DNA from: Exophiala sp. HKRS030
Lineage: Eukaryota > Ascomycota > Eurotiomycetes > Chaetothyriales > Herpotrichiellaceae
Reading direction: 5' to 3'
DNA: 64,000 nucleotides
Assembly (NCBI GenBank): GCA_023897205.1
Contig: JAHWDD010000003.1
Coordinates: forward strand, 7,257,665 to 7,321,664
Under the pieces are notes generated by a model. That model was not told the DNA's origin, searched no databases, and saw only the letters and a list, made by a program, of their open reading frames with translations. Positions 11,190-21,114 of the stretch are shown here, in pieces; position 1 is the stretch's first letter, and each line of letters starts with the position of its first letter. The translations under genes were made by a program, and so were the position numbers.

Positions 11190-11830
11190 CATCGAAGCAG
11201 ACCTAAACAACACTACTGCCGGATATTGGGTCATCAAAGCCCTTGTTCTGGTTCAAGTAACAATTGGCCCCAGCATGTGTATGGCCTCAGACACCTTTCA
11301 GGCTTACAAATCCTTGTTGGTCGGATCAGGTCTCATCGCCATGATCAGAGCCGGTATCGCACCAGGATCTAAGAATATTTACAGGCTGATTGCACCTCAA
11401 GCGTTGATCCGGTTTGGATTTGCCAAGGTACCACTCATGTATGGTGTGCCCAGTGAGATTCTACTCAGAAAATGGCGACCTTGTAGAATTTTCCCTTGCT
11501 CCTTTACATCATTCCTTCCGAATACTAGGTGTAGTGGCTCAAGGAACTCTCAGTTGGCTGCTTCCCTATCGATTATCAGTGGGCTTCTCATAGGAAGTAC
11601 GTTGACTACGTAGAGTCTACATGCTGGCAATACAAATAAATCTGGATGGCGCAGGTACTTTGTATGTGGTGCAGTTGTTCTCTGTCTTGAAACAAGACAG
11701 TCTAACTGCCTCCTGAACAGTAGATCGGATTTGCCATATGGGCTGCAGGCGCAATGGGTATCTTTTTCTGCTACAGACCACCCAAACCTCACACACGGCT
11801 TCCTGGCATTCTCCGGCTCCTCAGACGCGG
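11190..11830 (+). pseudogene. TRI12-type MFS transporter fragment
   Basis: A central piece of a major-facilitator protein is readable: ADLNNTTAGYWVIKALVL, then QVTIGPSM, MASDTFQAYKSLLVGSGLI, APGSKNIYRLIAPQALI and the helix-loop VPSEILLRKWRP. Farther on, in a different frame, comes FAIWAAGAMGIFFCYRPPKPHTR, which matches the later Y-x-PPK loop of the fungal TRI12/siderophore-efflux class. The first transmembrane helices, the segment between the pieces and the whole second half are absent, and the frames do not join. This is the remnant of a multidrug- or siderophore-type exporter rather than a functional gene. Start and end are approximate. Confidence 0.6.
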
Positions 11831-12175
11831 CCGGGATAGTACCAGATGAACGGTCTTCATTGGGAAAATCCACATTCTTCGCTCGGTTGACATCTGGCGA
11901 CGATGAAACACGGCCCGAGAGCGAACTCATCTACCCGCGGCTGTTCCATATCCGAGCCCTGCCCGCCTTGATTTGGTCGAGGCTAAGCATGGGTCCAACA
12001 CCATATGATCACTCCACAAATTTACTAGAGCCTTGCCCAGCACAAATGCTCTCGATTTACCCGAATGCTTGCGAAGCTTATCGCTTTTATAAACTGCCTG
12101 CGCGTCCAACACTTCTTTCGTTCCCTATCTTTCCATATCTCTCTGTGCCCCTCCCTCTTCCCAATTGTCGTCAAG
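11831..12175. promoter_or_regulatory. Upstream region of the amino-acid permease
   Basis: About 345 bp between the MFS relic and the permease ATG. The last 100 bp are pyrimidine-rich (CTTTCG...CCCTCCCTCTTCCC), a common feature of fungal core promoters and leaders just before the start codon. No specific site is recognised. Confidence 0.4.
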
Positions 12176-14261
12176 ATGAGTCTCAAGAGCGAAAACCATA
12201 CAATCGGTGAGGATAACCGTAAGGAGATTCCATCCCATCCAGAACGTGCCTCCTTTACCGACCATACACATGGTCGGCAATTGAGTGTGGATCCCGAGGA
12301 TCGTGCAATGGTGGAAACCGACCAGAACCGGCTGCACCGCTCTCTGCAAGGTCGACACATGCAGATGATTGCCATGTGAGTTGGTTCCTACTGTCCTCAA
12401 CTTACGTATACTAATCGTAGCGCTTAGTGGCGGTGCGATTGGCGCCGGTCTTTTCGTTGGCTCTGGCAGTGCTTTCCAGACTGGTGGACCTGCTTCGGTA
12501 TTTCTAGGTTTCCTCCTTATTGGTAAATCTTACGTCAGGTGATACAGAATCGTTAGTAACTTATTCTCTAGGTATTATGATGTATGCTTAATGGATCTCG
12601 ATAAGCTAGTGATATCTTAGCTAATGTGGCTGTTCAGCTTCTTCATGATGCAGGGTCTCGCGGAATTATCCGTTATGTACCCCGTTAACGGTGCCTTCAC
12701 CATGTACATCTGTCGATTCGTCGATCCCTCCTTCGGGTTTGCATGTGGCTGGGAATACGCTATTAGTTGGATGACGACCCTTCCCTTCGAACTTTCGGCT
12801 GCGTGCAACATTATTCACTTTTGGCCTGGATCAGAGGGCATCAACAATACTGCGTGGATCATCCCGCTACTAGCTGCTTTAGTGGCTATCCAGATATTTG
12901 GTGTACGAGGCTATGGCGAGGTTGAATTCGTTATCAGTTTGATCAAGATTATCGCCTGTATCGGTTTCATGATTCTCAGCATTATCATTAACGTTGGGGG
13001 TGTCCCTACAGATCACCGAGGCTACATTGGTGGAAGATACTGGTAAATGATATATGACTTATGGCTCCTCGGGCGAAGCTAATGCGTTTGAAATTAGGAA
13101 TGCCCCTTATTCCGCATTTCTTAACGGATTTCACGGCTTCTGCGGCGTCTTTGTTACAGCAGCGTTCGCTTATACGGGTACCGAGTTAGCTGGACTAGCT
13201 GCAGCCGAGGCAGCGAACCCAAAAAAAGAGATACCGCGAGCCTCGAAGCAGGTCGTCTGGCGTCTCGCTATTTTCTATGTCGTTAATCTTCTACTCGTCG
13301 GTCTAATTGTACCGGCGAATAGTCCCTTATATCAAAGCGAGGGGTCCGAATCACGGCACTCGCCTTTCGTTATTGCGATTCAGCTTGCAGGAATCAAGGT
13401 CCTCCCGTCGATTTTTAATGCCGTTATCTTAATAGCGGTTATGAGTGTCGCTAACTCGGCTACTTATGGGTCAACCCGAACTATTCAGGCTCTCGCGGCA
13501 AACCGTGTGTATAAGAATTTTATTCCTATCTTTCTATTAGCTACTAATCTCAGCGATAGGTATGGGTCCTAAGATTTTAGCTTATGTCGACAAAAAGGGT
13601 CGTCCTGTGTCCGTCGTTATCTTGCAACTACTCTTTGGTTGCCTGGCATTTATCAACCTAGCTAAAGATGGAGGGGTTATCTTTAGTTGGCTCCTATCAC
13701 TCACAGGTCTTACTGTTCTCTTCGTCTATAGTGGAATCGCCATCGCTCATATTCGCTTCCGCGCCGCCTGGTAAGTAATAAGCTCTATGTCTCTTTTCTA
13801 AATCTCGATGATTGACAGCTTCTCGTAGGAAAGCGAACGGTCATGGTCTGGACGAACTCCCCTTTAAGGCCGTTTTTGGAATTTGGGGCTCCTACTTATG
13901 CTTACTTATCGCTGTTATCGGCTTGGTCGGTCAGTTTTACGTGGCACTTTATCCCGTCGGTGGACCCAACCTAGATGCCACCACCTTTTTCAAACTATAT
14001 CTCGCTGGTCCCCTTCTTGTATTTCTGTACTTGTTATGGAAGGTCTATAGCTGGTTCTCGCGGCCCTCCGACCGGCCTTTTTTCATTCGACTGGAGGATA
14101 TCGATATCTACACGGGTATGAGAGAGAGCCAACGACAATTAATTAGTGGTTTCGGTGTTTCGGATGAACAGAGACGTGCCAGCATCCAGGAGCTGCAGGA
14201 AGAGAAGAAGTTGACGGGTCCCAAGGGCTACATCATGGCTGGCATCAGAAGCATCTTCTAG
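12176..14261 (+). CDS. Amino-acid permease (YAT / APC superfamily)
   Basis: The first exon (12176 to about 12378) encodes a hydrophilic N-terminal tail that ends in LQGRHMQMIAI, directly before the conserved GGAIGAGLFVGSGSAF of TM1. Following exons give AELSVMYPVNGAFTMY (TM3), GWEYAISWM, FGVRGYGEVEF, TAAFAYTGTELAGLAAAE, NPKKEIPRASKQVVWR, ALAANRMGPKILAYVDKKGRP and, after the last helices, a soluble tail with an EDIDIYTGMRE motif. These are the signatures of fungal YAT permeases such as Gap1- or Dip5-like proteins. Small introns remove every in-frame stop, including the TAA after the first VGGRYW-like segment at about 13046. The protein looks complete, 12 TM, plasma membrane. Which amino acid it carries cannot be judged. 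Confidence 0.9.
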
Positions 14262-15332
14262 GCTCATCGAAAACTGAGGTTCATGATCGACCAAAAGACC
14301 GTGATTGATAATCGCTCGACATGAGTTCAAGTGCTGAAGAGGCTATCACGTGTTGAGAATTGTGAGTGTGCTAAAGCAATCAAATCAAATGGATTGTCTT
14401 CAAGTACCGCCCTTTTTGCTGTTTTCTCGCGCTTCTTTTTCAGTTTTCAGAGATAATTATGTCAACTTCTAGCAAGGACAGCTGCAAAGTCAGTCACGGC
14501 TCCTTTCACTTCAATGGGACTTTGCTCTTATCGGTTCGCATGCGAGTCGTGATGCAGTCCTTAAAACCACATCCAACGCCTCAATTTCTCGGTGGTTTCA
14601 TTTGAATTGGAAGGTCACTTTCGAGAGGCATCCTTTAAGAATTGAAGACTCCGCACCGTCAGATGGCATACACCTAGAGAGGGAACATAAGACAAAGCCC
14701 GATCACTTCGAAGGTACGGTGCAGACTGGTCGGCAATAGCCACACAAGAGAATGTGCGATTTCTGATAGAATTGAGTCCATTCTCGGTGAACTAGATCAA
14801 GCTGTTGAGGTGTGGAAGAATACCAGCGATGTCATATTCAGACGAACCTATCGGACATGCTCATGCCAGCGAGGCGATGAGTGGACGCTACCCTACCAAT
14901 CGAGACGTGGCTCGGGAATCAGATACTTTATACTCTATGCACAAGAAGGTTCGATAGCACCGCCAAACATAAATCTGGCCTCAAACTCAGACCCCTAGTG
15001 ATTTCGTGTACGAGTTGGCCCATGATTGTGGAGTGGGCGGAAATAGTCCACACTCTTCGGAACGAGGTATCGTATACAACCAAGATTCAAATTGCGCGTC
15101 TCGGATCTCTTGGGGTTCTAAGGTAACTAACCTTTTTAGCAAACTGTTTTGAGGGGACCCCAGGTTGCCGGCAGTCTGGTCTTCGTTCTGGTATCCCGCA
15201 CATCTCACTGTTTATATAAACGCAAATATCTACTAAACACTGGTTTGACAAGCCGTGTCGCCAGCTCTCAGAAAGTAGCGATCACCACCTCGCCTTGCTA
15301 TCTCTGCTATCATTCCGCGGCAAATCGACAGT
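14262..15332. other. Intergenic region, 1.07 kb, no gene recognised
   Basis: The stretch holds only short ORFs without recognisable domains, for example one at 14881-15126. The final 100 bp should contain the promoter of the isochorismatase-family gene. No RNA gene or repeat was seen. Confidence 0.5.
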
Positions 15333-15953
15333 ATGGCTTTTAAGAAAACAGCCCTAGTGGTCGTCGACGTCCAGAAGTTCTTCATTGAGGATGCGACTGA
15401 GCCTATTGACCAAGTGGTTCAGCTTTGTGATTATTTTACAAAGCGAAATCTGCCGATATACTTTATCCAGCACGGCCACGATGAGGCCGAATTAACATCC
15501 AAGCCGATCACAAATCCTGTGGTGCGCAAGTGGGGTCCAGCAGGTTCTGTCGTTGTGGGTTCCCCAGGATGGGAGCTTATGGACCAGCTATCACCCTTCC
15601 TACCAGCATATCCGTCACCTTTACCGGCGGTCGGCACCTGTTTTCCGAATCCTGAATCCAACCAGTGGCCCAAAGTCGTCTTCAAAGACACCTATGATGC
15701 CTTTGTCAGAACACAGCTCGACGATTCGCTTTCGCACCACGGTATCGAGCGGCTTCTGGTATGCGGGTTGGTCACTGACTGCTGTGCCGAGACCACAGCG
15801 CGAGGGGCATTCAATCGAGGGTATGAGACGTGGCTTATTGGGGACGCTTGCGGAACAAGAAGAAAAGATCAACATGACGCTTATCTGAAGGGCTTTGGCT
15901 TTGCATTTGGAGATGTTTACAACACCGCTGAAGCCCTCAAGGCATTACACTGA
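15333..15953 (+). CDS. Isochorismatase-family cysteine hydrolase
   Basis: A single-exon protein of 206 residues, the usual size for the family. The catalytic triad is visible: D12 in VVVDVQKFF, K118 in VFKDTYDAF, and the nucleophile C151 in GLVTDCCAETTARGA, with the cis-peptide region preceding it. Such enzymes hydrolyse amides, ureido compounds or (in true isochorismatases) vinyl ethers; nicotinamidases and carbamoyl-sarcosine amidases belong here. The nicotinamidase metal-binding motif DxHxxxH is not visible, which argues against a Pnc1-type role. No signal peptide. Its neighbours are an amino-acid permease and a sugar porter. Substrate unknown. Confidence 0.88.
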   Translation: MAFKKTALVVVDVQKFFIEDATEPIDQVVQLCDYFTKRNLPIYFIQHGHDEAELTSKPITNPVVRKWGPAGSVVVGSPGWELMDQLSPFLPAYPSPLPAVGTCFPNPESNQWPKVVFKDTYDAFVRTQLDDSLSHHGIERLLVCGLVTDCCAETTARGAFNRGYETWLIGDACGTRRKDQHDAYLKGFGFAFGDVYNTAEALKALH

Positions 15954-16103
15954 GAAATCGATCCACTGTGCTTTTCAGTAACAAAAGAATGATATTTATG
16001 CTTGACTCCGAAGAGTAACTTCGTTATATCACATCTATTCTCACAGTCTGTTCTCCAAACCGAGTAAATCCTCAAATCACTCTCGAACATAAATGCGCTG
16101 GTC

Positions 16104-18196
16104 TCACTCTTTGGCGTTGCTCGTCTCGATGCCGGGTGATTTTGGGTTAATCTGCGTTCTCTCAAGTCCCACCAGGACCTCTCTCATGTCAGCCTTACCT
16201 TCCCGAATGACTGAAAGATCAGGGACATTGCTATGCTTCTGTCCATCGAACAATTCGTCAATTTCCTCGAGTGTCTTTCCCTTAGTCTCGACCCAGAAGT
16301 AAGCAACAAATGCTAGCTCCAAAGCATCCCAGGCACCGTTGATCATATACATTTTCCAGCTTGTTACACAGTCAGCATATTCCATTCAAGACCGATAGAT
16401 AGAGGTTAAAGAATTTTTGGCTTACCCGATTGTCTTGAGGGCGTAGGGAAAGGCAAAGGTAGTTAGGAGACCACATCCTTTGGTGAGCACACCGTACACC
16501 CCCATACCGTTCGCTCGAATGGGATAGTTGAGAACCTCTGGCGGGTAGAGAACTGTCAAGGGCGTCCACGCAAAGCTGAAAGAACCTTGGAATAAAAATA
16601 TTGCAGCTACCGTTCTGTTTGCTTGTTAGCATTTGGATGTCTTTTTACAATGTAGAAGGTTGCCATACCCATAGACACCCGATTTATTCTCGGAGGTTCC
16701 GTACACTACAAAACATCAGCTACTATCGCGCAACGATCTGTAAAAGAGGTGATACCTTTCGTGAGAGCTCCAACGCAAAAGAGGAATATAGTCAAAAGAG
16801 CCGTACTGATGAGCGCTTGTGGCTTGCGGCCAATGTGATCACTCAAGAAGGTCCCAAGGAGAGCAATCACTAGGCACCATGCGTTGAGTATAATATTCTG
16901 GTGGATTTGTAAGCTTGTCAAGGCCATGTTCAAGATGTTCTGTTGATTGTTATAACCGGGACTTACGATTTCCAACTGAGTTGTCGTGTCCTTGATGCCG
17001 GCGTTATTGAGCATTAGAGAAAGATAGTATGACACAAAATTATTTCCTGTCAAGGATAAGTATCGTTTCACATATGGGGACTGCCCATGTGTTTGCACAG
17101 TGGACTTACCGGAAAGAATGGCACAGACGGCGACCGACAGCGCCAGCATCATTCTCTTCCGACTCGACGGCGTTTTGATCATGGTCAAGAGTGAGACAGT
17201 TTTGCCGGCTTCCTTTTCAAATCGTATGGTGTCCGTGATCTCAGCATACTGGGCCAGAACAATTGGGTCATCCTTTCTTCCGTCGGCTTGGGTAAGAGCC
17301 AGAGACTCAAGAGCGTCTTCATGACGGTCGCGGTAAATCAACCATCGAGGAGATTCCGGGACAAAGGGGAAGATGAGCATGGACATGAGGCTGAAGACAC
17401 CCTGCAAGGCAGAGGGAAGTCGCCAGGCCCGGGTCGAATGGTATTGAGCTGTCTTATACGTGACTCCGGCGCTCAAGAGCCCACCTGTTTTTGTCAGAAG
17501 AGAGTCCAGTTATCTAACTCATGAAGTCTCTCCTAACTCACCAACATAGAAAAAGGTGAAGAAAACTCCCAGGCCCAGAGCTCTGAAACGTGGCGGAAGA
17601 GTTTCGGCAAGATATGTAGGGCCAGAGACTGTTGATGCTCCCATTCCCATGCCCAGCAATATTCGAGCCGCAACGAACATGCCAATGTTTTGGGCTGCAG
17701 CTTGCAGAATGGCAGCACAAACTGTGAATGCTGCAGCGCCGATCAAGGCCTTTTTTCGGCCGACTCGGTCGACGATCATACCATAAAACAGACTAACAAT
17801 ACCTCCTCCCATCCAAGTCGCCGCGGTATTGAGCGATAGTGTTGCGGTGGTGAGATGGAAGTATTCGGTGTAGGACGGGAGAATGTTCAGCGCGTTCCTA
17901 GCTCACTTATGAGTATCGATAGCTAGATAGGCGGTGTTACAGATCCCGAAATAGCGCAAGAGGAACTCACATCATGGAGGAGTCAAACCCCATCGTCTAG
18001 ACACTGTTTAGCGCAGTTGGAGTTGGTGAGGAGCATGGTCACCAACCGTTGAAGTGATACATGAACAGAGAACCAGAAGACATGACACCACTAATGAAAC
18101 TGTTAGTCGTCTAGAATCCAGTCTCGGGGATAAGTTAGGCTATAGTAATGCCATGTTCATACGCCAGGAAGACTTGGGAACTCGAGTTAGCCTCAT
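16104..18196 (-). CDS. MFS sugar transporter (hexose/lactose permease type)
   Basis: Multi-exon gene read on the minus strand. In order: GFDSSMMNALNILPSYTEYF (TM1 with the G-x-D motif), DRVGRKK, the amphipathic ARILLGMGMGAS, YLAETLPPRFRA, then PESPRWLIYRDRHEDAL, a central loop, DHIGRKP in the second half, and a C-terminal VETKGKTLEEIDELFDG followed by a 45-residue tail. These are complete sugar-porter signatures of the Lac12/Stl1-like fungal group. The first coding exon is uncertain: an ATG at 18196 gives a short hydrophilic leader, but its splice phase does not fit cleanly, and an in-frame ATG at 18083 is a good alternative. Divergent from the Zn2Cys6 gene next door, which may regulate it. 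Confidence 0.85.
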
Positions 18197-18780
18197 GGTG
18201 ATTGCGTTGATGGGTCTCTTCGAGAAATGGTACTCAGAGCCTTGTGGGTAGACCTGAAGGATTCGATACTTGATGAAGGGCTGAAAAAGATGAATGTCGA
18301 CATGGGGCGGGAAATCGATGGCTCTGGGGTTTTTATACTGTAGAGCCTAGATTTCGCAGCGCCGTGGTGCCGTCGTTTTCATCCAGATAAGAACGGAGGC
18401 TGCCTATCTAGTACGATCGACTGGAAGGGGCGTATATTCGCTAACAATACTGATTCCGCGCCTATAGCGCGGGGTCGCGTTTTCTATCAAGCTGTCAAGA
18501 AGTCATGATGTCGGGGCCAGTCATCAACAGGTCGACTATCCTGCTTGCCGGAGATTCTAGGTTTAAACCGTCAAGAGTGCTTTTGGGTTGGCCGTGCGGC
18601 CGAGGCGTGGCCAATTAGATCCTCTAGACGTATCAAAGTGGGATCCCGGGCGATACCTGGCCGTAGATAGGAACTAATGCACTTTTTCTCGCTCTAGCGA
18701 TTTATTCTCCTCAACCTCTACTCAAAAGGCGGCCAACTTGAAGCCGCATTTATACCAACATCACTCTTCAACAATACAAT
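18197..18780. promoter_or_regulatory. Divergent promoter, sugar porter / Zn2Cys6 regulator
   Basis: About 580 bp serve two divergent genes. A CCGAGG hexamer lies at 18600-18605 and GC-rich CGGGG and CGCGG words are scattered around. Regulator-transporter divergence is a common arrangement for local control, but no operator is proven. Confidence 0.4.
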
Positions 18781-20502
18781 ATGAGCATTTCTAGTCAGTC
18801 CGCGCGCGAAGAAAGCCGTTCGCTTGCTGGATCGCCGCCATTGTTGACAAAACGACCTTATCGTTCGAAAAAGATCCAGCCGTAAGTTCTGTGGACTGAG
18901 CTCCGGTGGAGAGCGGCGAGGTCCTAACGTCTCCAGATGCGATCTATGTCGAGCTCGCAAGGTCGCTTGTACGATGGAGATTGGAGCTGCCTCATGCTCA
19001 CTTTGTAGCCGAAAGGCATTGAGCTGCACCTTTCAATCGCATCCCAAAGCTAAATCTCGTCCCGATAACCGACCGACCACGCGAACGCCGCAGGAGCCCG
19101 ACCATGTTGCCCTGAAAATTCGTTTTCTCGCCCGGACGGGCGTCGCCAGCAGTGAACCTACCCCGACACATCTGTGGTTTAACCAGACGATGAACATGAA
19201 AGGTCACACGTGCTTCTATGCCGGTGTGAGTGGGGACCAAGGGCCAGATCTCCTACGGCACTTGAATTTCAACGAGCGAGACATTTTTGGCAATTCCTCG
19301 TGGAGTGCATGGCGGGTCTATCCTCATGTTCACGACCCGGTCTACTTTACCGTACGTTGTTCATTTCCCGGAGACAGAGGCACCGCGAAATAACCGAAAA
19401 GTAGATTTTCCCTGAGTCAAATCTAGACCCTCATTGTGACATGTACCACAATTCCAAGATTGAACAGATGCTGGGTCCTTTTGTTCCTGGACTGGTCGAT
19501 CTCTACTACACATATGTTCACCCCTCCTATCCCCTTCTAGAGCCTAAGGAGGAGCTCCTCGGCCGTATCGAGGGTGGACAGGTGAGGTCGTCGTTACTCA
19601 GCTGCGTTTACCACCTGGCCATACATTTCTGGACAAAGTCTACTGAGCTGAGACAGCAAGCCATCCCCCATCACCTTGACTTTTGGAATGACATTTTCGT
19701 GGCTCTGACAATCGAGACGAGAACGCCAAATCTGGACACCATTAGAGGCCTTTTACTGTATATGCAACTCCCGTCGCGCTTTGTCAAAGAGCCCAACAAA
19801 CCAGGGCAGTGGCCTCTGAGTTGCTTATTGGCTGGCGTGGCCCAAGACCTTGGGCTTCACATCGACCCGTCCGATTGGCGTATCCCCCCGGCAGAACGCA
19901 AAGCGCGCCGTATTTTATGGTGGGCAGTCCACGCTCATATAACATGGACCGCTCACTTCCTGGGTCGGCCATCGAACCTGAGCTCTATGAGCTCCGATGT
20001 AAAGCCCTTAGTCGTCGATGACTTTACGGATGAGTCCTTGATGATTCATTTGGGTCATCTGGCATCCGCCCGAGTGTTTATAGCATTTTCAAACCTATCA
20101 TGTATCCTCGAAGATGTCCTCCGAAGGCTATGTACTACTACCAGCACTGAACATGAACACCGACTGTCGTCATCTACTGCCGCTCAGGAGATCTGGGAAC
20201 GCATGTTCGACTTCAAAGAGAAGATGGACGCCCTGATTGTGGACTTGCCAGAATCTGGAAGTGGTGAGTATGTACAATCAGTAGGACCTGATCACTTGGC
20301 TGACACGTATCTCGAAGTTTTGTCGCTCCGGATTGCATACCATACAGTCGAGTTATCAATTTGGCGTGCAGAACTCCGAGAAGCACATCGTCCATCTGGA
20401 GAAACTAGCCAGCTTATGGTACAAACGATCAGAGAGATGCTTCAGATATTGGTGCGGTTGCAGCGCTCTGCCGAAGAGGGATTCTGGCTTTCGTGTAGGT
20501 GA
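18781..20502 (+). CDS. Zn2Cys6 transcription factor with fungal-specific domain
   Basis: The first exon ends just before the zinc cluster and splices into CDLCRARKVAC, a spacer and CSLCSRKALSC, a C-x2-C-x6-C...C-x2-C-x6-C binuclear cluster with basic residues ahead of it. A second intron starting near 19350 leads into a regulatory domain with YPLLEP, AGVAQDLGLH, WRIPPAERKARRILWWAV and DRSLPGRP-like residues (HFLGRPSNL), the middle homology region of fungal_trans proteins. It acts in the nucleus, probably on nearby sugar genes. The frame stops at 20502 after GFWLSC, earlier than expected; related C-terminal-like coding (ILAGQSPLVNRVWQIALETWK) follows out of frame at about 20503-20570. The C-terminus may be truncated or need a further intron. 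Confidence 0.82.
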
Positions 20503-21114
20503 TTTTGGCTGGTCAGAGTCCGCTTGTTAACCGCGTCTGGCAGATTGCACTGGAAACTTGGAAATTATAGGCTCGCTTCTCGTTACACTCTGCCTGTCGA
20601 GCACGAGTGAGCAGACACTGAACCAACATATCTCCTTGCTTCTAGAATTCCGATCGCACTTACAGCAAATGTCACTGAGCAACAACTTGATGTCCGGGAT
20701 TGGAAAACTGCCCTTGGTCAGGCTGAATCTAATTCTAGATCAGCTGTCACTTAGACAACCTCAATTCTGAGACCATCTAGTAACTAAAGAATAATTAAAA
20801 TCTCTCGACCAAATCGACCTTAGTATTGAATTTACGCCAGGGATGTGACATCTTTTGCAGGTTGCATCTGCTGACAGTCGTGTGCAGTAGGACGCAAGAG
20901 GGTTCCGGGCTACCACGAGCTAAAGATAAGCTTGTGAAGGCATTAGTCGGGAAAATTAAATAATCAGCGACGGCCAATTCAGTTGGCCGTGTCTCCAGCT
21001 CAAATCAACTGATCTTTCAAGGAGGCAAGCGTAGCCGCAAAAGTGGACCGTCACGCTTGAGGGTCGCATATATATGCTAACAATCGAACCTCAGGCAGAA
21101 ATAATATCTGTGGT
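20503..21114. other. Gap with possible residual 3' coding of the regulator
   Basis: The first 70 bp encode a peptide that looks like the continuation of the preceding regulator in another frame. An open frame to 20770 and a stretch reading TEQQLDVRDWKTALG may also belong to that C-terminus. The rest (about 20771-21114) has no gene and must hold the beta-glucosidase promoter. Confidence 0.4.

Noticed and set aside
13040..13056. TAA after the third permease exon as a premature stop
   Set aside because: It lies just inside a GTAAAT intron that splices cleanly to the next exon.
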